DNA of 64,000 nt from an uncultured bacterium (GTDB lineage Bacteria; Bacillota_I; Bacilli_A; RFN20; CAG-826), in NCBI GenBank assembly GCA_949299195.1, contig CASFZN010000020.1, positions 148,429 to 212,428 of the forward strand, read 5' to 3'. Made by a program: the position numbers and the translations under genes. Of the stretch, positions 45,610 through 54,363 are shown piece after piece. The number at the start of each line of letters is the position of its first letter. The stretch's first letter is position 1. Below the pieces are notes generated by a model that was not told the DNA's origin, made no database searches, and saw nothing but the letters and a program-made list of their open reading frames with translations.

Positions 45610-47793
45610 CTATTTGTTAAAAAATCCTTTCTTTTTTGTAAATCCTTCTTTTTTGTTTTGATGTTGGGAATCATTGTCAGATTTTTGTTCATATTCTTTA
45701 TGAGAGACTGAAATTTTACCTTTTTCGTCAACTCCAATGACCTTAACTTTTAATTTTTGACCAACTCTTACGACATCATGAGCTGATTTTACATATCCAT
45801 TAGCAAGGCGAGAAACGTGGCATAAGCCTTCTTTTTCTCCATATAAAGAAACGAAGCAACCAAAATCTTCAATACGGGTAACAATACCTTCAAATTCTTC
45901 TCCTACTTCTACGATACGAGCTATATCTTCAATAATTCCTTTAGCTTTTAAGATATCATCTTTATTCATATGATAGATAGAAACTCTTCCATCATCATCG
46001 ATTTCAATTTTAACTTGATTACATTCTTCGATAATTTCGTTAATAACTTTTCCGCCGCTTCCAATAACATCTTTAATCTTGGATTTATCAATATAGAATG
46101 TCATGAATTTTGGAGCATATTGAGATAATTCTTCTCTTGGTTCACTAATTGCGCTAGCCATAACACTTCTAATTTCAGCTCTAGCTTTATGAGCTTGCAT
46201 TAAAGCATCGTGTAAGATTTCTCTAGTAACACCTTTAATTTTAATATCCATTTGAAGTGCGGTAACACCTTTTTCAGTCCCTGCAACTTTAAAGTCCATA
46301 TCACCAAAGTGATCCTCTAAGCCTTGAATATCAGTAAGAATAGTATATGGATGATTTCCATCAATTGGACCGCTTGTAATTAAACCCATTGCAATGCCTG
46401 AAACCATTCTTCTAATTGGGACACCTGCCGCCATTAATGCCATACATGAAGCACAGATTGAAGCTTGAGAAGATGAACCGTTTGATTCACAAACTTCAGC
46501 AACACATCTAATTGTGTATGGGAATTCTTCTTCGCTTGGTAAAACGTAAGATAATGCTCTTTCACCTAAAGCTCCATGACCAATTTCTCTTCTTCCTGGA
46601 GAACCAGTTCTTCCGATTTCGCCAACTGAGAATGGTGGGAAATTATAGTGATGCATCCATCTTTTGCTATCTTCAGGTGATAAACCTTCTAAAATTTGTT
46701 CATCATCTTTAATACCTAAAGTACAGGTAGAAATAACTTGAGTTTGGCCACGAGTAAACATAGCAGAACCATGGACTCTTGGTAAAAGGTCAACTTTTGC
46801 ATCTAAAGGACGAATTTCATCAACTTTTCTTCCATCAGGTCTAATCTTTTCTTCGGTAATAAGTCTTCTAACTTCATTAGCGACCATACCTTCTAAAATA
46901 TCATTAACCATTAACATGGCCATCTTGTGTTCTTTTTCTTTTTTATATTCTCTATTATCGTAATCATCGATAATTTCGTTTTTTAATGCATCGATAGCAT
47001 TTTGTCTTTCTAATTTGTCAAAAATTGAGATAGCTTTGACCATTCTTTCGCCAACTCTAGAATAGATATCTTCTTTAATAGCTGGGTCTGGTTCATATAA
47101 AGAAACTTCTCTTTTTGGTTTTCCAATTTCTTTGATAATTTCTTCTTGGAAAGCGCATAATTCTTTGATTGCTTCATGACCAAACATGATAGCGTCCAAC
47201 ATTTCATCTTCACTTAATTCATTAGCACCTGCTTCAACCATGTTAATAGCTTCTTTGGTACCTGCAACTGCTAAATTAAGATCAGAATGTTCTCTTTCTT
47301 CAACTGTTGGATTGATAATTAATTGGCCATTAACTCTACCAACATATACACCAGCAATTGGTCCATCAAAAGGAATATCAGAAATTCCTAAAGCTAAAGA
47401 AGAGCCAAACATTGCAGTCATTTCAGGAGTTGAATCCATATCAACTGACATGACTGTATTAATAATTTGGACTTCATTTCTAAAACCATCTGAGAACATT
47501 GGTCTAATTGGTCTATCAATTAATCTTGCAGTTAAAGTAGCATGTTCTCCAGGTCTTCCTTCTCTTCTTAAGAAGCCTCCTGGAATTCTACCAACTGCAT
47601 ATTGTTTTTCTTCATAAGTAACAGTAAGTGGGAAAAAATCCCCTTCTTTTGGTTCGTCTGAACAGCAAGCTGTAGATAAAACTACAGTGTCATTAAATCT
47701 TGTAAAAACAGCACCGTCTGCTTGTTTTGCAATTTCACCTGTTTCTACTACTAATTTTCTTCCATAAAATTCTTTTTCAAATACACGTTTCAT
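45610..47793 (-). CDS. pnp: polyribonucleotide nucleotidyltransferase (PNPase)
   Basis: Phosphorolytic 3'-5' exoribonuclease of mRNA decay. The 727-residue protein has two RNase PH domains (first: [47 protein letters not shown]; second: [46 protein letters not shown]), a KH domain ([14 protein letters not shown]) and a C-terminal S1 domain. The catalytic DxxxD region is [18 protein letters not shown]. Downstream of rpsO as in many bacteria, but separated from it by the ABC exporter genes. Confidence 0.98.
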   Translation of the reverse strand: MKRVFEKEFYGRKLVVETGEIAKQADGAVFTRFNDTVVLSTACCSDEPKEGDFFPLTVTYEEKQYAVGRIPGGFLRREGRPGEHATLTARLIDRPIRPMFSDGFRNEVQIINTVMSVDMDSTPEMTAMFGSSLALGISDIPFDGPIAGVYVGRVNGQLIINPTVEEREHSDLNLAVAGTKEAINMVEAGANELSEDEMLDAIMFGHEAIKELCAFQEEIIKEIGKPKREVSLYEPDPAIKEDIYSRVGERMVKAISIFDKLERQNAIDALKNEIIDDYDNREYKKEKEHKMAMLMVNDILEGMVANEVRRLITEEKIRPDGRKVDEIRPLDAKVDLLPRVHGSAMFTRGQTQVISTCTLGIKDDEQILEGLSPEDSKRWMHHYNFPPFSVGEIGRTGSPGRREIGHGALGERALSYVLPSEEEFPYTIRCVAEVCESNGSSSQASICASCMALMAAGVPIRRMVSGIAMGLITSGPIDGNHPYTILTDIQGLEDHFGDMDFKVAGTEKGVTALQMDIKIKGVTREILHDALMQAHKARAEIRSVMASAISEPREELSQYAPKFMTFYIDKSKIKDVIGSGGKVINEIIEECNQVKIEIDDDGRVSIYHMNKDDILKAKGIIEDIARIVEVGEEFEGIVTRIEDFGCFVSLYGEKEGLCHVSRLANGYVKSAHDVVRVGQKLKVKVIGVDEKGKISVSHKEYEQKSDNDSQHQNKKEGFTKKKGFFNK

Positions 47794-47897
47794 TTTCTTT
47801 TTCTCTTTTTTTCCTTTAAATCATCTTTTCAACATTAAAGATTATACAACAAAGTGTATAGCAAACTCTATTAAAATATTATCATATTTTAAGGAGA

Positions 47898-49661
47898 TTA
47901 ATCGCAAAATTGAGCGTTAAATAAACTATAATAAAAGCCCTTATTATCGATTAGCTCTTTATGGGTTCCTTTTTCGATTATTTCGCCATCTTTCATAACT
48001 AAAATTAAGTCGCTATTAACGATAGTATTTAATCTATGAGCAATAACAAATGAAGTCTTATTTTTAGTTAATTCATTTAAAGCTTTAGAGATAATCATTT
48101 CAGTACGAGTATCGATATTTGATGTCGCTTCATCAAATATCATAATATCTGGATTTAATAGCATTACCCTTGCAATAGAAATAAGTTGTTTTTGGCCAGT
48201 ACTTAATGAATCATCGTTATTGATGATCGTATTAAAACCATTAGGTAATCTTTCGATAAAATCTAAACAATTTGCTCTTTTACATGCATCGATTACTTCT
48301 TCTTTAGAAGCATCTTTTTTGCCATAAGTAATATTTTCTAAAATAGTTCCATTAAAGATCCAAGTATCTTGTAATACCATTCCTAATTTAGAGCGTAATT
48401 TTGATTTTTTAATATCTAAATTATCAATATTATTAATTTCAATTTTTCCTTCATTTGGATCATAAAATCTTAATAAAAGATTAATTAAAGTGGTTTTCCC
48501 ACAACCTGTAGGTCCGACTATTGCAATCTTTTTAGCGCCGTTAACTTCTAAGTTAAAATTTTTTATAATTTGGCGAGTATTATCATAAGAAAAGTTGATA
48601 TTTTCAAATCTAATTGTTTCGATATTATTGCTAATTTCTTTAATTCCATGATCAACATCATTAGGTTCATCAAATAAAGCCTTAATTCGTCTTAAAGATG
48701 CAAATCCATTTTGAATTTCTCCAAAGCACGAGGTTATTTCATTAAATGGTTTAGAAAATTGATTTGAATATTGTAAGAAAGTTGAAATAATACCGACACT
48801 TATCGTTGTTCCTAAGACTGTTTCCATTCCATTTTTAGATGCATAAATAAGTAACACTATTCCAACTACTCCAACAAATATATATGTGAAATTATTGATT
48901 AATCTAGATGTAGGATTAGTTAAAGACGAGATGAATTGAGACTTTTGACCTACCTTATATAAGTCATCGTTTTGCTTTTTAAATTTTTCAAACATTATAT
49001 CCCCATAATTATAGGATTTTGCAGTTTCAATATTATTTAAAAGTTCGAGAGTTGTCGCAGTTTCTTGACCTAATAAATAATTAGATTTTTTATAGTATTT
49101 ACGACTCTTTTTAGCTACAAAATAGGATAAAAGGAACGAGAATGGAGTTAAAACTATAACAATTAAACCCATAATCCAGTTAATTGTAAGCATAAAAACT
49201 AGAGTTACTAATATTTGGAAGATTCCTAAATAAAATTGACCGAAAGAGCTAACTAAAGCTGTATTGATATTATCAACATCGTTGATAGTTCTAGAGATTA
49301 AATCTCCTTTCTTATTTTTATCTATATAAGAAATGCTTACATTATTCAATTTTTTGAAGATATCATTCCTTAAATTCTTGGTAATTCGCTCAATTGAAAC
49401 TCCTAGAATACTACTAAAAATGTACTGGAAAACTACTAAAACTGCTAAAAATGCTAAAGCAAGGCAAATATTAAGATAAAAATTTGACCAATCAAAATTT
49501 GAGTTTTCTAATGAAAACAAATCAATAGAATCGATTGCCTTTCCTATATAATAAGGAATAAGCGTAAGAGAAATTGCTAGGCAAGTTGCAAGTAATATTG
49601 CCAAAATTAAGAAAGGTAATTCCTTTTTAAGGTATTTATATATAAACTTAACTTCTTTCAT
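47898..49661 (-). CDS. heterodimeric ABC exporter, subunit with non-canonical signature
   Basis: A 587-residue exporter half-transporter with six transmembrane segments and an ATPase domain: Walker A VGPTGCGKTT, Walker B MIFDEATSNID with the catalytic Glu, but signature LSTGQKQ instead of LSGGQ. It overlaps its partner (49648-51393) by 14 bp. The paired defects are those of asymmetric heterodimers of the BmrCD/TM287-288 class, typically multidrug or lipid exporters. A TACT array lies at 49401-49444, within the first membrane helices. Confidence 0.9.
   Translation of the reverse strand: MKEVKFIYKYLKKELPFLILAILLATCLAISLTLIPYYIGKAIDSIDLFSLENSNFDWSNFYLNICLALAFLAVLVVFQYIFSSILGVSIERITKNLRNDIFKKLNNVSISYIDKNKKGDLISRTINDVDNINTALVSSFGQFYLGIFQILVTLVFMLTINWIMGLIVIVLTPFSFLLSYFVAKKSRKYYKKSNYLLGQETATTLELLNNIETAKSYNYGDIMFEKFKKQNDDLYKVGQKSQFISSLTNPTSRLINNFTYIFVGVVGIVLLIYASKNGMETVLGTTISVGIISTFLQYSNQFSKPFNEITSCFGEIQNGFASLRRIKALFDEPNDVDHGIKEISNNIETIRFENINFSYDNTRQIIKNFNLEVNGAKKIAIVGPTGCGKTTLINLLLRFYDPNEGKIEINNIDNLDIKKSKLRSKLGMVLQDTWIFNGTILENITYGKKDASKEEVIDACKRANCLDFIERLPNGFNTIINNDDSLSTGQKQLISIARVMLLNPDIMIFDEATSNIDTRTEMIISKALNELTKNKTSFVIAHRLNTIVNSDLILVMKDGEIIEKGTHKELIDNKGFYYSLFNAQFCD
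49401..49444 (+). repeat. TACT array 5: four 11-bp units inside the ABC exporter gene
   Basis: Starts at 49401 (TCCT, degenerate), 49412, 49423 and 49434 (TACT), 11 bp apart. Units: TCCTAGAATAC, TACTAAAAATG, TACTGGAAAAC, TACTAAAACTG. Plus strand, antisense to the gene; encodes VFQYIFSSILG, close to VDFQYISSK from array 1. Confidence 0.75.
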
Positions 49662-51393
49662 AATTTCTTACCTGTGTCTCGTAAATTTCACGATAAATTC
49701 TGGATTTTTCAAGGAGTTTTTCGTGAGTTCCAATGTTTTCAACATATCCATGATACATAACAATGATCTTATCGCAATCTTGTAAGGAACTTGCTCTTTG
49801 AGAAATGATGATCGTTGTCATGTTTTTTATAGATTTAATGTTATTTCTAACCTTTTTATCAGTTAAAAAATCTAGTGCGCTAGTTGAATCATCTAAAACT
49901 AGAACTTCTCCTTTTTTATATAAAGCTCTAGCAATTGAAATTCTTTGTTTTTGACCACCAGAAAGGTCTTTTCCGCTTTCAGTTAATTCGTGATTAATTG
50001 AATCTTGATATTTACTAACAAATTCATAGGCATCAGCATTTTTTAGTGCTTCTATAACTTTTTCGTCATTAATTTCTTTATTCATTGCAACATTTTCTTT
50101 AATAGTTGTATTAAAAATTGAGGTTTTTTGAGATATAAAAGCAATATTTGAGTGTAAATAATATAAATCATAATCTTTAATATCATTCCCTTTAAAATAG
50201 ATTTTCCCGCCACTTGCATCAAAAAATCTCTCCATTAATCTAATTAATGTGGTTTTACCACTACCAGTTCCACCAATAATTCCAACTGTTTCACCTTTAA
50301 AAATATCAAAATTTATATCTTTAATTACAACATTAGAATCATCTTCATATCTAAAAGAAACATCCTCGAATTTTAAAATTGGAATATTTTTAGAATCATA
50401 ATCAACTTCTTTTAATTCGCCATTTTTAATGGAAGATTCCGTTTTTAGAAAATTATTTACTCTTTTTCTTGAAGCCAAAGCTTTAGTAAAAACGACAACA
50501 AGATTAAATACAACAAGTAATGCGGTTAAAATTTGGTTTAAATATGCAATTAATGAAACTAAATCACCACTTGATAAACCAAAATTAAGATCGTTAATCA
50601 TTTCTTTTCCTAATAAAACGATTAAAATAGCAGCCCCATTAACACATAAATAAGTTAAAGGGCTCACTAAAGCGTTAAGAAGATTATTTTTCTTAGCTTC
50701 TTTATAATAAGATTCAGTATTATCGCTAAACTTTTTAATTTCATCTTCTTCTTTATTAAAAGCTTTAATGACTCTCACGCCAGAAAAATCATCGTTACTT
50801 AAAGAAATAATATCATCGGTCTTTTCTTGAACTCTTAACACTTGTTTAGAAGAAAAAACAAAAATAATTGCGATAATTATCGAAATAATGATAACTGCAG
50901 TTAAAATGATTAAAAAGGCATTTATATTAACAAAGGCACACATTATTAAAGAACCAATAACAAGTAAAGGAGCGCGAATTGCTAAACGAATTAAATAAGC
51001 GATTCCTAATTGAATTCGGTTAGTATCATTACTAACTAATGTTAAAATATTCCCTTTTCCTACCTTTTCAATCTCTTTAAGTGATAGATTATTTATTTTT
51101 CTATAAAGTCTATTTCTTAAATCAGTTCCGCTTCCTTGAGATGCAATTGAAGCAAAATATTGACATATAAAGGTCGAACAGAAGCCAAATATTGTAAATA
51201 AAAGGATTAATAAAGAAGGATAGATTACTTTTGTGTAATCATTATTTAATATCGCCTCATTAATTCCTTCATCAATCATTAATTTCATTAATAATGGCGT
51301 AAAAAGCTCAAAAATAACCTCTATTGTTTTAAATATAGGCCCTAATATCAATTCTTTTTTATATTTTTTAACTGAATCTTTTATTTTTTCCAT
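49648..51393 (-). CDS. heterodimeric ABC exporter, subunit with Walker B Asp
   Basis: A 581-residue half-transporter: six transmembrane segments, Walker A GGTGSGKTT, perfect signature LSGGQKQR, and Walker B VLVLDDSTSALD, in which the catalytic Glu is replaced by Asp. Paired with the LSTGQ subunit it would form one full and one degenerate ATP site. Precedes its partner with a 14-bp overlap. Substrate unknown. Confidence 0.9.
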   Translation of the reverse strand: MEKIKDSVKKYKKELILGPIFKTIEVIFELFTPLLMKLMIDEGINEAILNNDYTKVIYPSLLILLFTIFGFCSTFICQYFASIASQGSGTDLRNRLYRKINNLSLKEIEKVGKGNILTLVSNDTNRIQLGIAYLIRLAIRAPLLVIGSLIMCAFVNINAFLIILTAVIIISIIIAIIFVFSSKQVLRVQEKTDDIISLSNDDFSGVRVIKAFNKEEDEIKKFSDNTESYYKEAKKNNLLNALVSPLTYLCVNGAAILIVLLGKEMINDLNFGLSSGDLVSLIAYLNQILTALLVVFNLVVVFTKALASRKRVNNFLKTESSIKNGELKEVDYDSKNIPILKFEDVSFRYEDDSNVVIKDINFDIFKGETVGIIGGTGSGKTTLIRLMERFFDASGGKIYFKGNDIKDYDLYYLHSNIAFISQKTSIFNTTIKENVAMNKEINDEKVIEALKNADAYEFVSKYQDSINHELTESGKDLSGGQKQRISIARALYKKGEVLVLDDSTSALDFLTDKKVRNNIKSIKNMTTIIISQRASSLQDCDKIIVMYHGYVENIGTHEKLLEKSRIYREIYETQVRNYERS

Positions 51394-51442
51394 CTATTTC
51401 ATTTTTAATCTTTATAAATAATTACTAAGTTATTATAAAAAT

Positions 51443-51470
51443 AAAATGGTTCTAATCCTAGAACCATTTT
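51443..51470 (-). terminator. rho-independent terminator of rpsO
   Basis: Perfect 12-bp inverted repeat AAAATGGTTCTA / TAGAACCATTTT (51443-51454 and 51459-51470) with a 4-base loop, 20 bp past the rpsO stop codon. It also insulates the ABC exporter operon. Confidence 0.88.
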
Positions 51471-51489
51471 TAAATCATTTTTAAATTAA

Positions 51490-51759
51490 CTATTTTCTTA
51501 AGCCAAGTTCTGCAATTAATTTGACGTAAGCATCTCTATCTTTACTTTCAAGATAGCTTAATAATGATTTTCTTTTACCAACAAGAATTAATAAACTTCT
51601 TCTAGCAACATGATCTTTATGATTTGCTTTTAAGTGTTCAGTTAATTCTTTGATTGAATGAGTTAAAATAGCGACTTGAACTTCGGCACTACCGGTATCT
51701 TTTTCATTTTTACCGAATTTTTTAACTAATTCTGCTTTTTTTACTTTTGAAATTGCCAT
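51490..51759 (-). CDS. rpsO: 30S ribosomal protein uS15
   Basis: Primary 16S rRNA-binding protein, 89 residues (AISKVKKAELVKKFGKNEKDTGSAEVQVAILT, then HKDHVARRSLLILVGKRKSLLSYL). A good AAAGGAG site precedes the ATG. It has its own promoter and a structured leader (51804-51829) that may mediate S15 feedback. The usual ribF-rpsO-pnp order is kept apart from the inserted ABC genes. Confidence 0.98.
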   Translation of the reverse strand: MAISKVKKAELVKKFGKNEKDTGSAEVQVAILTHSIKELTEHLKANHKDHVARRSLLILVGKRKSLLSYLESKDRDAYVKLIAELGLRK

Positions 51760-51803
51760 TTTTAATTTCTCCTTTTATTAAATTAATTTAACTATTTACC
51801 AAC

Positions 51804-51829
51804 GTAGAAGGTCGGAGTCTTCCATCTAC
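51804..51829 (-). promoter_or_regulatory. rpsO leader hairpin, candidate S15 autoregulatory site
   Basis: GTAGATGG / CCTTCTAC form an 8-bp stem (one mismatch) with a 10-base loop, in the rpsO 5' leader about 20 nt after the predicted start. It is notably GC-richer than its surroundings. S15 is known to repress its own mRNA through leader structures in several bacteria; that this one binds S15 is inference. Confidence 0.5.
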
Positions 51830-51849
51830 AAAGATAAAAGTCGAATGTT

Positions 51850-51878
51850 ATTATCTTAAAAAGTAAGATAAAAATCAA
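51850..51878 (-). promoter_or_regulatory. sigma-A promoter of rpsO
   Basis: Minus strand TTGATT (51873-51878), 17 bp, GATAAT (51850-51855), leaving a leader of about 85 nt. Confidence 0.65.
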
Positions 51879-51892
51879 CATTTTTTTATCGA

Positions 51893-52801
51893 TTAGAGTA
51901 GTTTTTTAACATAAGAAAAATAGTATAAAGTATCATCAAGATCCTTACTCATTTGTTCTACCAATTCTCTTTCGCTATTAAACTTTTTATCTTCTCTTAA
52001 ATATTTATAAAAATAAATTTCGATATCTTTTCCATAAATATCATCTTGAAAATCTAAAATATAGGATTCGATTGTTAACGATAAAGAATCTGAAATAGTA
52101 GGATTATTACCAATATTTGTTAAAGCAGTGAAAGTTTTTCCTTCAATTACTACTTTTGAAACATATACTCCTTTTTTAGGAACAACATAAGAAAAGTCTA
52201 AATCACAATTTGCAGTAGGAAAACCAAGTCTTTTCCCGTTTCCAAGTCCTTTAACTACTTTTCCTTTTATTGAATAAAATCTACCAAGCCAACGATTAGC
52301 CTCATAAATATCGCCATTTTTAATAAGTCTTCTAATGCATGAAGAGGAGATTTTTTCACCTTCATGAGATAATACATAATTTAAAACATATACTTCATGA
52401 AATCTTCTTTTTAAATAAGTGACATCTCCTAAAGCTTGAGCCCCATATTTAAAATCAGGACCACAGAAAATCTTAATCGGATTGATCTTTTTTAAGACAT
52501 AATCAACAAAATCGGTATAGAACATGTTTTTAAAGTTATCATCAACAACTGCTATAAAAACAAAATCTACACCTAATTCTTCAAATAATTTGATTTTATC
52601 GTCTATGGAAGTGAGATATTCTTTCTCACTTTTTATTGGTTTATCGAAAGTAAAAACACCAACCTTTCCGCCACAATTTTGTTGAGCGTATTTTATCAAT
52701 TGGGAGTGTCCAATATGTACACCATCGAAATTTCCTAAAACTAGTGAAAGGTTTTCAATTTCTACTACTTCATCAAAATTCTTTAAATAAATAACTTTCA
52801 T
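51893..52801 (-). CDS. ribF: bifunctional riboflavin kinase/FAD synthetase
   Basis: Makes FMN from riboflavin, then FAD. The 302-residue protein has the N-terminal adenylyltransferase (LVLGNFDGVHIGHSQLI with the HxGH motif; KISSSCIRRLIKNGDI) and the C-terminal kinase domain (GKRLGFPTANCD, KKGVYVSKV, TNIGNNPT, DIYGKDIEIYF). Complete. No Shine-Dalgarno; TATAAT at 52810-52815 ends 8 bp before the ATG. Divergent from the TtcA-like gene. Confidence 0.97.
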   Translation of the reverse strand: MKVIYLKNFDEVVEIENLSLVLGNFDGVHIGHSQLIKYAQQNCGGKVGVFTFDKPIKSEKEYLTSIDDKIKLFEELGVDFVFIAVVDDNFKNMFYTDFVDYVLKKINPIKIFCGPDFKYGAQALGDVTYLKRRFHEVYVLNYVLSHEGEKISSSCIRRLIKNGDIYEANRWLGRFYSIKGKVVKGLGNGKRLGFPTANCDLDFSYVVPKKGVYVSKVVIEGKTFTALTNIGNNPTISDSLSLTIESYILDFQDDIYGKDIEIYFYKYLREDKKFNSERELVEQMSKDLDDTLYYFSYVKKLL

Positions 52802-52809
52802 ATTTCATG

Positions 52810-52833
52810 ATTATAAATTAAAATCTTTATAAA
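52810..52833. promoter_or_regulatory. divergent promoters of ribF and the TtcA-like gene
   Basis: Between the two divergent ATGs (47 bp), ribF has TATAAT (minus strand, 52810-52815) 8 bp before its ATG, and the plus-strand gene has TATAAA (52828-52833) 15 bp before its ATG. Neither has a Shine-Dalgarno. A TATATT at 52840-52845 is a less likely alternative for the plus-strand gene. Confidence 0.45.
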
Positions 52834-52848
52834 ATTAAGTATATTTTT

Positions 52849-54012
52849 ATGAAAGCATTACGTATTATTCTAGCATCAATTAAAAAAGCAGATATCGATT
52901 TCAATTTAATAAAAGAAGGCTCTAAAATCTGTATTGGAGTAAGTGGCGGCAAAGATTCAATGGCGCTTTTTTATTGTTTACATTTATATAAAAGATATTC
53001 ATCAACAAAATTTGAAATTTATCCGATGGTTATCGACTTAGGATTTCCCAATTCAAACTTTGATAAATTAAAAAAATATATCGATTCTTTTGGATATAAT
53101 CTTCATGTAGAAGATGCAAAAACCGTTTATCAAATATTAAGTATTCAAAAAGAAAGGCAAAATTTAAAGCACCTTCCTTGTTCCATTTGTTCGAAAATGA
53201 AGAAGGCAGTTATTAATAAAGTTGCAATAAATTTAGGGTGTGACACCGTTTCTTTTGCACATCATAGAAATGATGCGATAGAAACTTTATTTTTAAATGA
53301 AATTTATGGCGGAAGAATCGCTACTTTTGCCCCAAAAATGTATTTATCTAATGATAAAATCAATTTTATTAGACCTTTTATTTATGTCGAAGAAAAAGTT
53401 ATCAAAAGACTTATAAAAGAAGAAAATATCCCTGTTTTTCCTTCAAATTGTCCTAATGATGGACATACTGAAAGAGAAAATATTAAACAAATTGTTAATT
53501 CTTTTAACAAAGAATTCCCTCCAAGCATCGATAATTTTTTAACAATGTTAGTTAACCCATCAAAAATAGATATTTTTAGCGATCACTATGAACATAAAAT
53601 AGAATTTACACCTTTAACTTCTAAAACAGTTGATGATATTAGTTCCTATTTAGATGAAGTTAAATTTTTAAAAAATAGTGATACCAAAAAGGAAGAAAAA
53701 CATATCCATATTTATAAAGATGACAAACTTTTTGGTGTCATAAAACTACTAGAAAACGACCGAAAATATACTATAAATCTACTAAAACTTCTAAAATTGG
53801 ATTATTTAGAGTTTATAATCTACGATTTATATAATGTTTTTTATACTAAACATAACCCTATTGAATTTTACTTAAATTTAGAAAATGAATATCTAAAAGA
53901 GATTAAAAATATACCGTTTGAAGTCGTAAAAAAAGGCCGTAAACACAGCCTTATTGAAATTAAAGAAAACCCAGCTAAAATCTTTAAGAAATTAAAATTA
54001 CTTCTTAAGTGA
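52849..54012 (+). CDS. TtcA-family PP-loop tRNA thiolation protein with extra C-terminal domain
   Basis: PP-loop ATPase resembling TtcA, which installs 2-thiocytidine at C32 in tRNA. ATP motif SGGKDS is at 32-37; the cluster cysteines are C111 and C114 (LPCSICSKMKK) and C201 (FPSNCPND), consistent with a [4Fe-4S] cluster. Length is 387 residues, with ~130 residues beyond the usual core (from about 255) that I do not recognise. A TACT array at 53747-53790 lies within that extension. Ends in TGA, convergent with rbfA and overlapping its end by 15 bp. Exact tRNA target uncertain. Confidence 0.8.
   Translation: MKALRIILASIKKADIDFNLIKEGSKICIGVSGGKDSMALFYCLHLYKRYSSTKFEIYPMVIDLGFPNSNFDKLKKYIDSFGYNLHVEDAKTVYQILSIQKERQNLKHLPCSICSKMKKAVINKVAINLGCDTVSFAHHRNDAIETLFLNEIYGGRIATFAPKMYLSNDKINFIRPFIYVEEKVIKRLIKEENIPVFPSNCPNDGHTERENIKQIVNSFNKEFPPSIDNFLTMLVNPSKIDIFSDHYEHKIEFTPLTSKTVDDISSYLDEVKFLKNSDTKKEEKHIHIYKDDKLFGVIKLLENDRKYTINLLKLLKLDYLEFIIYDLYNVFYTKHNPIEFYLNLENEYLKEIKNIPFEVVKKGRKHSLIEIKENPAKIFKKLKLLLK
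53747..53790 (+). repeat. TACT array 6: four 11-bp units inside the TtcA-like gene
   Basis: Units start at 53747 (TACT), 53758 (GACC, degenerate), 53769 (TACT) and 53780 (TACT), 11 bp apart: TACTAGAAAAC, GACCGAAAATA, TACTATAAATC, TACTAAAACTT. Plus strand, sense to the gene. It encodes KYTINLLK, nearly the KYTRNLLK of array 3. Confidence 0.75.
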
Positions 54013-54363
54013 TTCTAACTCTTCCTCTTCTTTTTTTAGTGCATTTTCTAAGCTTTCTTGCTTAAAGAAACTATCATCTAATACGAAACTAATTTCAGGA
54101 ACTCTACGAGTTTTTAACTTTTTAGCAAGTTTTGATCTAACATAACCTTTAGCATTGTTAAGTTTTTGAAGATTTTTTTGAGGATTATTGAAAAAAGATA
54201 CAAAAACTTTAGCATAGCTATGGTCGCTAGAAACAACTACATCAGTAATCGTCATAAAACCAATAGATTCATTCCCAAGTTCAAATTGAACAATTTCTTT
54301 TAAATCCTTAGAAATTTCTGCAGCTAATCTTTCTTTTGAATTACCTTTATTAATATTATTCAT
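53998..54363 (-). CDS. rbfA: ribosome-binding factor RbfA
   Basis: KH-fold factor for late 30S assembly and cold adaptation. The 121-residue protein has ERLAAEISKDLKEIVQFEL, DHSYAKVFVSFF, and the C-terminal LKTRRVPEISFVLDDSF. Last gene of the rimP operon; it overlaps infB by 8 bp and the convergent TtcA-like gene by 15 bp. Confidence 0.96.
   Translation of the reverse strand: MNNINKGNSKERLAAEISKDLKEIVQFELGNESIGFMTITDVVVSSDHSYAKVFVSFFNNPQKNLQKLNNAKGYVRSKLAKKLKTRRVPEISFVLDDSFFKQESLENALKKEEEELESLKK

Noticed and set aside
47186..47617. 143-residue plus-strand frame opposite pnp
   Set aside because: Lies fully antisense to a well-supported PNPase domain and has no start signal.
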